From: Megalonaias nervosa
Lineage: Eukaryota > Mollusca > Bivalvia > Unionida > Unionidae
NCBI GenBank assembly: GCA_016617855.1
Contig: JAECUM010003630.1
Span: forward strand, 1-64,000
Length of the DNA stretch: 64,000 nt
Direction: 5' to 3'
Shown here: in pieces, positions 23,690 through 35,960 of the stretch
Numbering within the stretch: the stretch's first letter is position 1
Layout of the letters: each line of letters starts with the position of its first letter
Made by a program: the position numbers and the translations under genes
The notes under the pieces: model-generated
Database searches by the model: none
Seen by the model: the letters and a program-made list of their open reading frames with translations, nothing else
What the model was told of the DNA's origin: nothing

Positions 23690-25230
23690 AAAAGACCATG
23701 CGATAATTAAGAAGGTGATCAGGGCCATCATGTCAAGCCCATGATTGAAACAATGCTGTAGAATGTGACCTTGACCTCAATGTCAAAAGGTTAAGCAAGT
23801 ATGTTGCAGAACAAATTGTCAGCATCATAATGGATTCATCCTATGTATGAACAAAATCCATCAATGGGTTTTATGAAATTATAAGCAAATGAACAAAACT
23901 TTAAGTATTAATGCAAATATTCTAAAAGGCCTTGGCCACAAAGGTCCATGGGACAAACAAGTTTATTACTGAATGAATTTTCTCAGATTCATAATTAAAT
24001 TCATCCAGTGTATGAATAAGATCCACCATCAATGGATTAGAGAATTTAAGCAAATGAAACGAGAATACATTGTATTGCACATTATATGTCCACCCCAAGT
24101 TTATTGGTCCTCTTTGTATTCACTAGTAAGACATGGTTTACCCAAAAGATTATTGACCAACTGGTCTCAATGACCTGGACCTTTGGTCAAGGTACATGGT
24201 CTTGAACTAACCTAATGTGCATAAACCATTATTTTCTTATCAGACCCAATAATCTATGGGTTTCTTTATTACCCAAACTGCATGCCATCCATAAAGTTTG
24301 ATCAAAGAAATAAAGAATAAAAGTTATTTTACAAAACCCATTTTTCTTTCAAGTCACAATCACCCTGACCTTTGGCTTTTTGACATCAAAATCAATAAGC
24401 TTCTTCCATACTTTAAGTGCAAAACCTCAACAAATTTGGGCAAAAGTATGTGGCCAATAACTAAAGTAATTAAGCGAAAACTGTAACTTATTGAGTCATG
24501 GTGACCTTGGCCTTTGAATTTTGACCACAAAAATCAACTGATTTCTTTCTTATGCAGCATATTAATCAACTACAACTTGTTAAGGTAATTGGCAGAAAAC
24601 TTAAGTTTCTGTGCTGAAACCATTCTTTTGTCACAATGACCTTGACCAGTAACCCAAAAACTGATGATTTTGTTGTAATCAAAATTTGCAAGCTATTCGC
24701 AAAGTCTGCTCCAGGTCTGTGATCTAGAACTAATTTTAGCCTTCATTCAGATACAATGATCTTGGCCAATGACCATTTGACCCCAAAACCAATAGGCTTT
24801 TATCCTACCCCAAGTGCAAACTATCCACAAAGTTTGATTCAGGTCTGTGATGCAGAACTAATGTATTTGTGTGGTAGCCATTTTTCTGCTTTTAATCAGT
24901 GACCTTGACCTTTAATCTTTTGACCCCAAAACGGGGCTTTATTCTCATCCCAAGTGCAAGCCATTCATACTGTGAAATTTACCCATGACCTTTTGAATCC
25001 CAAATTGATAAGCTTCTTCCTTTCCAAAATGTTTGGCGACTGTAAATCGTGGAGATTTCAAATTATTGTGTAGAAATGATACTAGTAACAGACAAATGGA
25101 TGGAGAGATGAACATCCATCATAACATTAGATGCTCCACCTTATGGCAGGCATTAAAAGATTGTAGCAAAACCATAATGTAATTTTTTTATGACTGTGAC
25201 CCTGACCCCAAGGTCAAAGGGGCAAGTGAG
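23690..25230. repeat. Diverged repeat with tgaccttgacc motifs
   Basis: Loose units of about 130-150 bp share 'tgaccttgacctttgacccc', 'caaaa.caataggcttcttcc' and 'ccaagtgcaa.ctatccacaa agtttgatc'. On the OXCT1 sense strand the first motif reads TCAAGGTCA, an extended nuclear-receptor half-site, exact at 23766-23774, 24638-24646 and 24900-24908. Binding is unproven and such repeats are often dispersed genome-wide. Confidence 0.7.
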
Positions 25231-25586
25231 CATGTTACCCAGTTAACTGACTTTCCTACATAAAGAGTCATTTCAAATATGAACATAATCCATCAAGGGA
25301 CTTAGGAAATATGTGCATATGAAAAATCTTTAATCAAAACCTACACTTAAATTTTCTGACTGAATCAGGCATGTCATAGAATGAATTGTCCTAGTTCTGT
25401 AATGATTTATCCCAAATATAATGAGAATCTATCATGGGATTTAGGGAATATATATGCAAATTTAACAAACCCTCAGAAGATGATGATGCTGGAAATGTGA
25501 CTGTTATGTTGTGCTTTCCAACAAATGTTTATTAGTAGCATCAATATCCTTCTAGCTGGTATGAAGACTACCATAGGAAACGTTTA

Positions 25587-25913
25587 CTGTGTGTGTGTGT
25601 GTGATCTGGATTTTTAATGTAGCTTTAACAATTTTTCAGTCATATCAATACAATGTCTGCAGTGTGGCAGTTTATAGTAATGTCTAGCACTGAGGCATCA
25701 TGCCACAGACATTTAGCATGATGTCCCACCCAGTCACATTATCCTGACACCAGGCTAACCAGTCATAACACTAATCTCTTAATGCTGAGTGCCAAGCGAA
25801 GCAGCTGTTAGTACCATTTTTATAAGTCTTTGGTATGACTTGGCTGGGGTTTGAACCTGTGACCTCCCGCATCTGAGGTGGATGCTCTAACCACTAGGGC
25901 ACCGGAGCAGTGC
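25587..25913 (-). mobile_element. tRNA-derived SINE, family B, full head
   Basis: Read on the minus strand, the head holds an A-box-like tagtggttagagc and a B box ggttcaaacccc (Pol III promoter, tRNA-like). A body with 'gcagtgtggcag', 'tgatgtctagcact' and 'gcatcatgc' follows, and then a (CA)n/(GT)n end at 25587-25602. aaacgttta (25578-25586) and aaatgttta (25914-25922) are a possible 8/9 duplication. The flanks are also similar over about 66 bp, so the insertion may sit in an older tandem duplication. Confidence 0.85.
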
Positions 25914-26159
25914 AAATGTTTATTAGTAGTATTAGTATGGTTGTAGCTTATATGAAGACTATCACAGGAAATGTGTTTCTGAAGTTTGATCAGTAGCATA
26001 TGATTTTAATATTTATGTTATGATAAACAATTGGCAAATAATCATTTACTCTTTCAAGATCTGCTGGTAGGTATAATATATGTATGTACATATTTTTTAA
26101 CATGGACAATAAAAACAACCCCTTTGATGTTTCATTAAGGAAAAAAAGCTGTCTTTATT

Positions 26160-26770
26160 TAAAACTGAGCACTCAAGTTCTATAGCAATGACATCTCATT
26201 AAGTGCCACTGCTCCAGCTATATACACCTCTCCTTGATAACTCATGCACAGCAGGGTCCAAAAACAGACAATACTATAAGCGAAGGTGCGAGTTACAGAG
26301 GGACCTCACAAAATATAAGAAGTGATGTCATCCCTGCTGGACAAGAAAACTGCTTGGGGGAGGACATCTGGGCTGTTTAATGGCTGAATACTTGTTTTAT
26401 AATTGCGTTGGCAGTAATTGTCAATATAGCACTTTTTCTAATGAAGTTGTTCACTTTTCTGTACAAATTAACTCTATTTTCAAGATGCCCAACCTATGAA
26501 AGATTGCTAAGATTATTTCAGCTAGTTTCAATAATCTTCACGTGTAAAATTGTGTATTACATCTCTGCTCTTTGTTGTTAATTCACAACCAAATAAGATT
26601 CCTTTTCTCAAAACCTAGGATATTTATTTCATGAAACAACTGTCAACATCGAAACTTGATTTTTAAACATGTTCTATTAGTAAAATATTGATGCTGTGCT
26701 TTCATTGCAAGTAATAGTGAAACTTCTCATCCTTGATGAAATATTAAGGTAACTAAAATAACTCTGAAAC
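26160..26770. repeat. Dispersed 0.6-kb repeat, copy 1
   Basis: It contains ccttgataactcatgcaca, 'ggtccaaaaa', 'gagttac..agggacctc' and later 'aactcatttctccacaatgag', in the same order as 37660-38230. Similarity is moderate (visibly diverged). It may be an old duplication or a mobile element. Confidence 0.55.
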
Positions 26771-26934
26771 TCATTTCTCCACAATGAGCTGTATCCTGTG
26801 ATTAAACTCAATGCTTATTTGGTTTTTACTTTAGACCTGGATTTCCAGCTGCATAAGTGATGGTTGTGGCTGAAAAAACTATATCTGTGAAGTGCTGTGC
26901 ATCTTAATTGGTTGTCAATATGCAGTAAACGGCC

Positions 26935-27172
26935 TGGCATAAAAAGTATCACTGCACAATACATGGTGTTCTACCAAAAGGTGTTCTACATATTTAGCCC
27001 ATGGACCGGTATCACTGCACAATACATGGTGTTCTACATATTTAGCCCATGGACCCGTATCACTGCACAATACATGGTGTTCTACCAAAAGGTGTTCTAC
27101 ATATTTCTACCAAAAGATGTTCTACATATTTCTACCAAAAGGTGTTCTACATATTTAGCCCATGGACCGGAC
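26935..27172. repeat. Modular repeat (ggtgttctacatattt)
   Basis: Two modules, 'gtatcactgcacaatacatg' and 'ttctaccaaaaggtgttcta', recur in varying order with 'tttagcccatggacc'. A short ORF here is a by-product. Confidence 0.85.
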
Positions 27173-27179
27173 CCAAGGT

Positions 27180-28759
27180 AGGAGTGATAAAATCCAAAAG
27201 GTCACTGTGATTATGTTATATTAAAAACATAAAGTGAACTGGTTATGGAAAAAAAAATGAAAATAAAAACATTAACAAATTGTTTCCACATTGTAATTTT
27301 TATCCCAGGGTCACATCCAGGAGTAGGAGTGATAATGAAAAAGGGGTGTATGTTATTATATTGCATTCCAAATATGAAGTACCATACAGAGTTATAGAAA
27401 TGTAAAATGATGACAAATCTTTAACCGCAACATTATCAATGTTGACCTCACGCCCCCACCCAAGGGCATGAGTGGTACTAAAAGAAGGAGAGTATGCAAT
27501 AATATTATATTCCTGAAATAAACTGAAGTTTGAAAAGGGGTTTTAACCCACAGACACCCCCACCCCCACAACAAACAAACCATTGTGCTAGATGCTGCAA
27601 TCTTAGGGGCTTTTAAAAAATGCATGATGGTAAGATTTTATTTATTACATAACAGTGTGCTTCAATAATATTAAATAGATCACAGTATTAAAAAGAATTG
27701 TCTTAAGATGCCTCTAGAGTAGTACTTAATCTATCACAGGATTAAATGATCATGGTTGGGTACTTATCTGTGTGTAAATTTTACCAAAGTAAATTAAATC
27801 CAAAGGACTTTACATTAACTTTTTGAGTGATTAGGTAACAATTCACACTTTGATAAATACCCAACCATAATAATGTAATCCTTATAATTCCAATTTTCTT
27901 CCTTTCTGTAATCATATCAGCAAATGTCATCAACAAAGCATTTACTTTTAGGTAGCTCAAATTTTTCATTCATGAGCGTCTTCACTGTACCAGAATACAC
28001 AGCACCATCTTTACTAGCCAAAAGTCAACTCTTTTATATAGTATTATAGAGTAGAGTGTAAGAGTGGCCATGCCAGTGATCAATTGAACTTGGTATGGTT
28101 ATTTTTAAAGAAAACTGTTTTGGGTTCTTGTTCTTTAGATAAGGCTATTCCTTTTTTTTCAATACTACACTTGCATATGGCATGTATTGTTTTTGCAAGT
28201 ATTCTTCTTGCTTTCTATGCATTTCAATTTTTCAAGTGCAAATTTGTGTCCATCCCTTGCTGATCATATGACTGACCTTTAATACGAGCTGGTGGAACAT
28301 ACTGTTTAGGCAAAAAGCAATAGTTTCTGAAGACTGGCTTGTAAAGCCTGACATGCTTTCTTTGGCAAAAGGGGTGAGTGTTGGAGTGCAGGAAGGTCTG
28401 TGCAATACATTGTTTTAACATATAATGGACAATTTTATTCTTGGAATTGTGAATTTTGAATGAAAATCATAGGAGTGGCTGGATGGGGCTTGTTGTTAAT
28501 ACTATAGTGTAAAGCACTGGTATATATAAAGGTTCACATAAAGTTACCTAGAAACAGGGAACCAAAAGTAGTTCAAAGAATTTACGTACATGCAAAATAT
28601 TCCAGATAAATATCACGTGACCATTTATATCCAATCAGATTGCTGGAATGTATGTCAATTCAGAAAAATTGCAATTATTATGAAACGAGTTAAGTCATAT
28701 TACACTGATGTTATATCATCTTAAGATGTCTCTGTAGTTGTGCTTAATCCAACTATGTC
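27180..28759. other. OXCT1 intron sequence, nothing recognised
   Basis: A+T-rich, without an exon-like segment or repeat that I can support. Confidence 0.4.
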
Positions 28760-29325
28760 ATAACTCAGTCATCGGATTCTCATGCCATTTCAAAACAACA
28801 TGAATTTCTGATATGTGTAACATGTCAGATTCTCATGCCATTTCAAAACAACATGAATTTCTGATATGTGTAACATGTCTGATTCTCATGCGGTTTCAAA
28901 TCGATATGAATTTTTCTTGTGTGTGACACGTCTGATTCTCATGTGATTTCAAATTAATATGAATTTCTGATATGTGTAACATGTCTGATTCTCATGTCAT
29001 TTCAAAACAACATGAATTTCTGATATGTGTAACATGTCCGATTCTCATGCAATTTCAAAACAATATGAATTTCTGATATGTGTAACATGTCTGATTCTCA
29101 TGCAGTTTCAAATCAATAGGAATTTTTCTTGTGTGACACGTCTGATTCGCATGCGATTTCAAATTAATATGAATTTCTGATATGTGTAGCATCTCTGATT
29201 CTCATGCCATTTCAAATCAATATGAATTTCTGGTATGTGTAACATGTCTGATTCTCATGCCATTTTAAATCAATATGAATTTCTGATATGTGTAACATGT
29301 CTGATTCTCATGCTATTTCAAATCT
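28760..29325. repeat. 53-bp minisatellite
   Basis: Ten to eleven units of 'gattctcatgccatttcaaa' plus 'aatatgaatttctgatatgt' plus 'gtaacatgtct'. It ends about 300 bases before OXCT1 exon h. Confidence 0.95.
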
Positions 29326-29623
29326 TCATCAAAAAGAGGGCAACAAATCATAGATAATGTAAATAATACAAACATTAAAGCTGCTGTGCTAAACAGACAA
29401 TCTGATACCAAGTACAGAACAACCAAGTTTCTTGTCTTTGAATCAATTTTCATTCTTGTTATTGTGAACTTGACCTTTTACTTCTCTGACCTACAGCTTT
29501 TACCAGGCAAACTAGTCAACACATGTATTAAGACCTGCTTTACTGTCAATTTTTAAAATAAAAGCTTGTTCCATGCTCAACAAAATAACAGAATTTTCTC
29601 TGGGTGTATAAAGTAAGGATTAC

Positions 29624-29704
29624 CTTTTCTGTGATGATCATGTCCACACATTTTGGACCTGTCAAGGGCAATGTACAGCTGTCCATAATCTTGGGCTTGC
29701 CTCC
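29624..29704 (-). CDS. OXCT1: OXCT1 exon h, B-subunit half
   Basis: 27 codons: GGKPKIMDSCTLPLTGPKCV, then DMIITEK. It matches the SCOT [23 protein letters not shown] region. The acceptor is ttcacag and the donor is AAG|GTAATC, and both boundaries are phase 0. The exon stands alone between 2.7-kb and 6.2-kb introns. Confidence 0.96.
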
Positions 29705-29825
29705 CTGTGAACGAGATTTTACCATACAGTTAGGAAACATGAGTTTTAATGACATGTATCATGGAATTAATGAAGTACACATAATTCATTCTTCTTTTTC
29801 TTTGAAATCCTGATAATTTATTGCT

Positions 29826-31640
29826 CTTTAAAAAGGTCATGAAAATAAATTGGTACTTTGTAATCTATTTCTAAAATACCAGCAAATATCTGTTCATCAC
29901 CTACAGACATAAAATTTTCTTTGATGGTTTTTATTTATTGACTGGTTGCCCATCTACATTATTTGACATGGCATCAATTGGCAAATGACCTGAAAATAGA
30001 AATAGTTGGGGCTGGGTAATTAATGACTCTGACCTATCATATTTTCTATCATCTTTCAGTTTAACATCAGCAGGATTTATGTAAGAATATCTATTTTGCT
30101 CATTCCTCCAAACATTCCAGATTCAATCATTGGAAATGTGTCATAATCTGTGATCATTTCTAAATCTACATTGCTTATTTTTTAAACAAGCATGATTAAC
30201 TAGACTGGATGCACCAAAATAATACGCTGAATCTGTTTTGTAGTTACTCATGCAGACATTCTAAACTCTTCAAAATTATCAAATAAAATGAAAACACCTT
30301 TTCATGTCATATACATAGTTGCAAATTCCAGTATGTCTTTGCTTCATGATACTATGATTGAATTTCCAGGAAAGTATTAGGTAGTCACAACTGTCCCAAT
30401 GGTCAAATTAACATAGTGGTCACCTGGTCTCTCTAATTTCCCCCGGGCAAATTTCTTATATAAAAGTCAAGTATATAATGGTCACCTGCTTCTGCAGTCA
30501 GCAGCCAGGTGCTTCCTAATCTAATAATGGTTTCTCCATGCTTTAAGTGGTCACAGGAGCATACCAACAATAACTGCTTTATGCATGCATATAAATTTTC
30601 GTTTCATAACAAAGGCACTGTTTAGATAAAAAAAATATCCCATGAAATCAATGTGTAAACATTTCTTATCTCACTTGTACTCACTGTACTTCAATCACAT
30701 TGTCAATGTAACTCAAAAGTGCCATTTTGTCATATTTGAAAGTGAACTTAACAGCGGGTCAAACCAATGCCTTAGCTGGATGGTGGGAAATGTAATCATA
30801 TAGTCACATTAGAAATGAAAGTTACCTTTGGTTACAGTGTGAAAGGTATCTGAAATCTTAATTTTTATATCTGATGAAAAAAGTTACTCTAAGAAGAGAG
30901 AGAGAAATTCATCCCACTTTGTTAGGGTCAGGTGTTCTTAACAACAGCCAAATAAAGCTTCTTTTCATTCCCTATTCATCACAGGTCTTGCATATACGCC
31001 AACTCTTTTAATCTTGGCAAGGTGAGCAACTAGTTAATACAGATTTTGTCTTGAAATGAGAACACCTGTTCCTATGCCAAACTGTTCAGGTTGTCCAAAG
31101 ATTCAGCAATGGATTAAAATGAGCAGAGCATAGTAATCTTGTGTGGAACTTCACTTTGGAAGAGAACACAATATATATACATTTTATGATTTTGTTGAAC
31201 AGTGCACCAAATGATGTCTCTTGATAATAATAATAATGATATATTAAACTTGAATCTTGTAATAATAATAATAATACTACTAATAATGAAACTGGTTTTG
31301 GTGCATTGTATTTGTTCAAAAACCACGTCTGAAAGGGTGAACTTGCATACAGAAGTCATTTGTGCACAAAGGCCAGTTTGGCTTTTCCCAAAGGTGGCTG
31401 CAGGTGACAGGTTTGACTGCAGTGTATTTATACACAATCAGTGAATGTGTACTGCTTAAGTAAATACAGTACACTTGTAAGTGAAATACCTGCCATCGTA
31501 TTCCTGTCTTTATACTCACTTGATTAACTGCCATACAATAATTATGAAATAATGTTATAATATACTTGTTTATTTTTTGAAAATAAATAGTGGCATACCT
31601 CAAGTAAATCCTACACATTTACTTCCTTTACCTCTCAGTT
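29826..31640. other. OXCT1 intron sequence with small ATA/TAA runs
   Basis: Short (aat)n/(ata)n tracts lie at about 31225-31290. No other feature is supported. Confidence 0.4.
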
Positions 31641-31654
31641 TGGGCTAACTTCAA

Positions 31655-31870
31655 TGACAGTTACATAGCTAGGTATGTCCTGAAAGACTATTTTTTATTA
31701 GAGTGGGTTTCAGTAGTTGATTATGTTCTGAAAGACTATTTATTTATTAGGGTAGGTTTCAGTAACTGGGTATGTTCTGAAAGAAAATTTTTCATGAGGG
31801 TAGCTTTCAATAGCTGGTTATGGTTTGAAAGATAATTTTTCACGAGGGTAGTTTTCAGAAGTTGGTGTTC
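31655..31870. repeat. Four-unit tandem repeat, about 52-58 bp
   Basis: Units share 'ggtatgttctgaaagac(t)attttt', 'attagggt.ggtttcagta' and a short end. Confidence 0.8.
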
Positions 31871-32272
31871 CAAATTCTAGTATGCTCCTAAGTAGCATAG
31901 AAACAGAATCTTTCTCATTCAGATATATGTGGAATAATGGCATTGATATTTTAGCCACGTCTGGGACAATTTTTGCAATATTTTGTTTGAAAAAGTGGTT
32001 GGGTATTTTGTGTAATTGTATTTGGAGGGAAGATTTTTGGTGGGGTGGGGTGGGGTGACATGATATGTTTTGGCTAGATATATACAACAGATATACTACT
32101 GTTTCTAATGCTATATTGATACCAATGATACAGCAACTTTCATTTTCTAACACTACATGTATTTCCATGTGAGAAATGAGAGAAAAATAATTTATCATTT
32201 ATGTTGATGTGGTACTGGGAAATCTCATACCAGTGCATATGGATTCAATATTTTTCTATATATATTAGATCA

Positions 32273-32273
<1 letters not shown>

Positions 32274-32307
<34 letters not shown>
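32274..32307. repeat. (CT)n microsatellite
   Basis: Uninterrupted ct repeats starting in tctctctctc. Confidence 0.97.
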
Positions 32308-32401
32308 GCAGAAAGGTGTGTACCTGTTTTTTGGTGCACATGTGTACAAGCAATGCCTTCGCCCGATCTGATTAAAATCAGATCTCAATGGTCATAAATA
32401 C

Positions 32402-32491
32402 CTTTGCTGTATGTTCCATGGTTATGATAACCTTTGCTTTGTGGCTAGAAACCAGGTCCATAGCACCACCCATTCCCTTTACCATTTTACC
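32402..32491 (-). CDS. OXCT1: OXCT1 exon g, B-subunit half
   Basis: Exactly 30 codons: [20 protein letters not shown], then [24 protein letters not shown] is one of the most conserved stretches of 3-oxoacid CoA transferases. The acceptor is ttttcag, preceded by a T-rich tract, and the donor is AAG|GTATTT. Both boundaries are phase 0. The exon follows the intron dominated by the 20/21-bp GTAAGT array. Confidence 0.97.
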
Positions 32492-32628
32492 CTGAAAAAA
32501 ATTCAGGTTTTAAAGCATCGTTACAACATTTTATATCTTGAATGCACACAGTGAAACAAGAATGATTTAAAACAGTTGAAATTGTTGGTGTAATGATATT
32601 GTTAAGTCATAAAAAGTATCTGACTCTT

Positions 32629-33496
32629 TGTTACTTGATCTTATTTTCCACTTACTTGATCTTATTTTCACTTACTTGATCTTATTTTCCACTTACTTGA
32701 TCTTATTTTCACTTACTTGATCTTATTTTCCACTTACTTGATCTTATTTCCACTTACTTGATCTTATTTTCCACTTACTTGATCTTATTTCCACTTACTT
32801 GATCTTATTTTCCACTTACTTGATCTTATTTTCCACTTACTTGATCTTATTTCCACTTACTTGATCTTATTTTCCACTTACTTGATCTTATTTCCACTTA
32901 CTTGATCTTATTTCCACTTACTTGATCTTATTTTCCACTTACTTGATCTTATTTCCACTTACGTGATCTATTTCCACTTACTTGATCTTATTTTCCACTT
33001 ACTTGATCTTATTTCCACTTACTTGATCTTATTTCCACTTACTTGATCTTATTTTCCACTTACGTGATCTATTTCCACTTACTTGATCTTATTTCCACTT
33101 ACTTGATCTTATTTCCACTTACTTGATCTTATTTTCCACTTACTTGATCTTATTTCCACTTACTTGATCTTATTTCCACTTACTTGATCTTATTTTCCAC
33201 TTACTTGATCTTATTTCCACTTACGTGATCTATTTCCACTTACTTGATCTTATTTTCCACTTACTTGATCTTATTTCCACTTACTTGATCTTATTTTCCA
33301 CTTACTTGATCTTATTTTCCACTTACGTGATCTATTTCCACTTACTTGATCTTATTTTCCACTTACTTGATCTTATTTCCACTTACTTGATCTTATTTCC
33401 ACTTACTTGATCTTATTTTCCACTTACTTGATCTTATTTCCACTTACTTGATCTTATTTTCCACTTACTTGATCTTATTTTCCACTTACTTTATTT
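32629..33496. repeat. 20/21-bp minisatellite with 42 GTAAGT motifs on the OXCT1 sense strand
   Basis: Units alternate between 20 and 21 bp (ttatttccacttacttgatc and a form with one extra T). A rarer variant has acgtgatct. Read on the OXCT1 coding strand each unit gives CAA|GTAAGTGG (or CAC|GTAAGT), which matches the CAG|GTAAGT donor consensus at eight of nine positions. I counted 42 ACTTAC occurrences on the plus strand. The array fills about two thirds of the 1.33-kb intron between exons f and g. Confidence 0.97.
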
Positions 33497-33821
33497 CAGC
33501 TACCTATTAGCATTGCTTCCGTAGTACAATATACTAGATTTTTAAATGCAATGTTATAAATGGATCTAATACACACTGCATAGTACAAATTAGAAGACAA
33601 AATATCTCATTTTTGAAATATTTAACATAAAAAGTGACATATGGTGGGAATGAATGTCTCAATTTTCAGACTCGTATATCTGTTGACTGCAGCCAATAAA
33701 ACAGCCCTTGTAAAATAGGCCAATGTTTTAAAATATCAATGAAGTATTTATATTCTAATAATAATTGAAAACAACTATTTTCTCATCTGATGGAATTAAC
33801 ATCCAGTTGACGCTAACTCAC

Positions 33822-33897
33822 TGGAATCATGTAGTTTGCCAGATCTCCAAATTTAGACACCTGCATTGCACCAAGGATTGTGATGTCAATATGGCCA
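33822..33897 (-). CDS. OXCT1: OXCT1 exon f, B-subunit half
   Basis: One base completes a glycine codon, then [20 protein letters not shown] and NYMIP follow. This matches the SCOT segment [26 protein letters not shown] almost residue for residue. The acceptor is ttgcag. The donor is CCA|GTGAGT, with A rather than G at -1. In the transcript this exon lies about 330 bases before the array of 42 GTAAGT motifs (see the 32629-33496 repeat), so its own donor competes with many similar sequences if those are recognised. Confidence 0.96.
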
Positions 33898-34189
33898 CTG
33901 CAAGAAAAAAAGTGATGCTTTCTTATACATGCCCAGACAGATGGTAAGTAATTGCACAAACGTTGAGAAAAGGCTGCAAGAGCATTAAGTTTATTCAATT
34001 CAATTACAGCTAGCATGGCGTATAACTTTTGCTGAAGGTAAGAATGTTGGCCAATAGTAACAGGAGTCTCCTAAAGGGATTGATGCTCTACTGGCTGTAA
34101 AGAATTTACTGAAATCCACAATAAGACTGTTCCTTCATGTAACTGCTGAGTGCTGAAACTATCTATGATATTCTTGTGCAATAACAATA

Positions 34190-35960
34190 CCAGATTTTGA
34201 AAATGGTCTGCATGGTGGCCATAGTGGATGTAAGATTAGCTCCATTTTCATTTATGACCAACTAGGTATTATAAAAATTGGTGAAAATCCCATGATGAAA
34301 TGACAATCCATTCAGGTAGAGAAGCAATAACTAGATTTTTTAAGCTGACCATCATGGCTGCCATACTGTATGCAAGATCTGCACCACTTTCATTTAGGAC
34401 CAACTAGACATAATTAGAAGTATTCTGGTACCGCCACCCCCCCCCATGTCAATATGACCATCAATACAAGAGTAGTGATAACTAGATTTTTACGATGTTC
34501 TCTACAGTGAAGATATTAGTTATCAGATTTACATATTTTCTTTTAGAACAAACTAGCTACTGTAAGAATTCTGGTGAAACCCCATTTTGATATGACCTTC
34601 TGTTTGGAGTAGCAATAATATGTACAAGATGGCTGCCATGGCAGCTATACCGGATGTCATATTGGCACCATTTTCATTTAGGACCAACATAACATCATAA
34701 TTAGTCATCTGGCAAAAACATGTCAACATGACACTTCATTCACAAGAAGCACTCATAACAATATTTTCAAGCTGGCCATCATGATGGCTACATTGGACAG
34801 TGAGATTGGTCCCACTTATGTTTAAGATCAACTAGACATCATGAGATGACTTGGTGAAACCCAATGCTGAAATAACAATCAATTCAGGAGAAACAGTGAT
34901 ACGAAAATTTTCAAGCTGGCCATTGTGGTGGCCATGCTGTATGTAAAATCAAAATGACTTTCATTTAGGTTCAACTACATATGACAAGTGTTTGGGAAAA
35001 AATAACCATGGAAGAGCAGGAATAGCAAGATTTTCAAGATTTTTTCCAGTGGCCATACTGGATGTCTGAATGACATCATTTTCATTTAGGATACACTTTG
35101 AGAAGTCTTATGGTGAAAAATACCATCTCAAAATAACTTTCTATGCAGGAGGAGTAACAATAGCAGGATTTTGAAGATGGCTGCATTGTGCCCACATGGG
35201 ATGTCAAAATTTATATAATTTTCATTTAGGACCAACAAGGCACCATACAAATTTGGGCCAAAACTCCATCTTGATATAACTTTCTGTTTCTTCAGAGTAG
35301 TGATAATATTTTCAAGACGACGACCATAGCAGCTTTACTGGATGTCAGATAAGCACCATTTTTATTTAGGATCAACTAGTCATCACAGTTAGTACTTTGG
35401 TGAAAACCCCATACTGATATGATCACCCATGCAGAAGAAGTAGCAATAACTAGATTCTCAAGATGTCTGCCATGGTGGCCATATTGGAGATCAGACCAGC
35501 ACCACATTCATTTAGGACAGTGGTTCCTAACTCCTGGTCACAACCCAAATCAGCATCATAAGAACATTCTGGAGGGTCATCAGGTTATTTTTAGGGTGGC
35601 AAAACTTATCAAAATGTGGAAATGGTGTTGTGAGGATCAGAAAAACTATTTTTTAGGACCAAAAAAAAGGTTGGGACCATGACTGAGGACAACCAAGACA
35701 TTATAAAACATCTTTTGATGAAAATCCAATTTCAATATGTTTCTCTATTCAGGAATAGCAATAACAAGATTTTCAAAATATACTGGATGTCAGATTGGTA
35801 ATATTTTTATTTAGGACCAACTTGACATTGTGAGAGGTATTTTAGTTATACAAAAAAAAAGCTGATATGCCATTCACTCATATGAAGTTGTGAGAACAAG
35901 ATTTCCAAGATGGCCACTGTACTCAATATCCAAGTGGCACCATGTTTTAGAACCAACTAG
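34190..35960. repeat. Diverged tandem repeat, about 140-150 bp units
   Basis: A dozen or so units follow the order 'aataactagattttcaaga', 'tggctgccatggtggccata', 'ttggatgtcagat..gcacca', 'ttttcatttaggaccaacta', 'gaca.cat..g.agt..tctgg'. Divergence is high and one unit is interrupted by the MITE at 35518. Confidence 0.85.
35518..35685. mobile_element. Short hAT-like MITE
   Basis: The left end cagtggttcctaact and the right end aaggttgggaccatgactg are imperfect inverted repeats of the CAGTGGTTCCCAACC type common to hAT elements. aggaca flanks it (35514-35519 and 35686-35691), and removing the insert restores the surrounding unit 'tttaggac(c)aac'. About 168 bp with no coding region. Confidence 0.7.

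Noticed and set aside
25835..25913. Functional tRNA gene on the minus strand
   Set aside because: It has good A and B boxes but is joined to the family B SINE body; no intact acceptor stem was seen.
32629..33496. CRISPR array
   Set aside because: Units are directly adjacent without unique spacers, and the DNA is animal nuclear.
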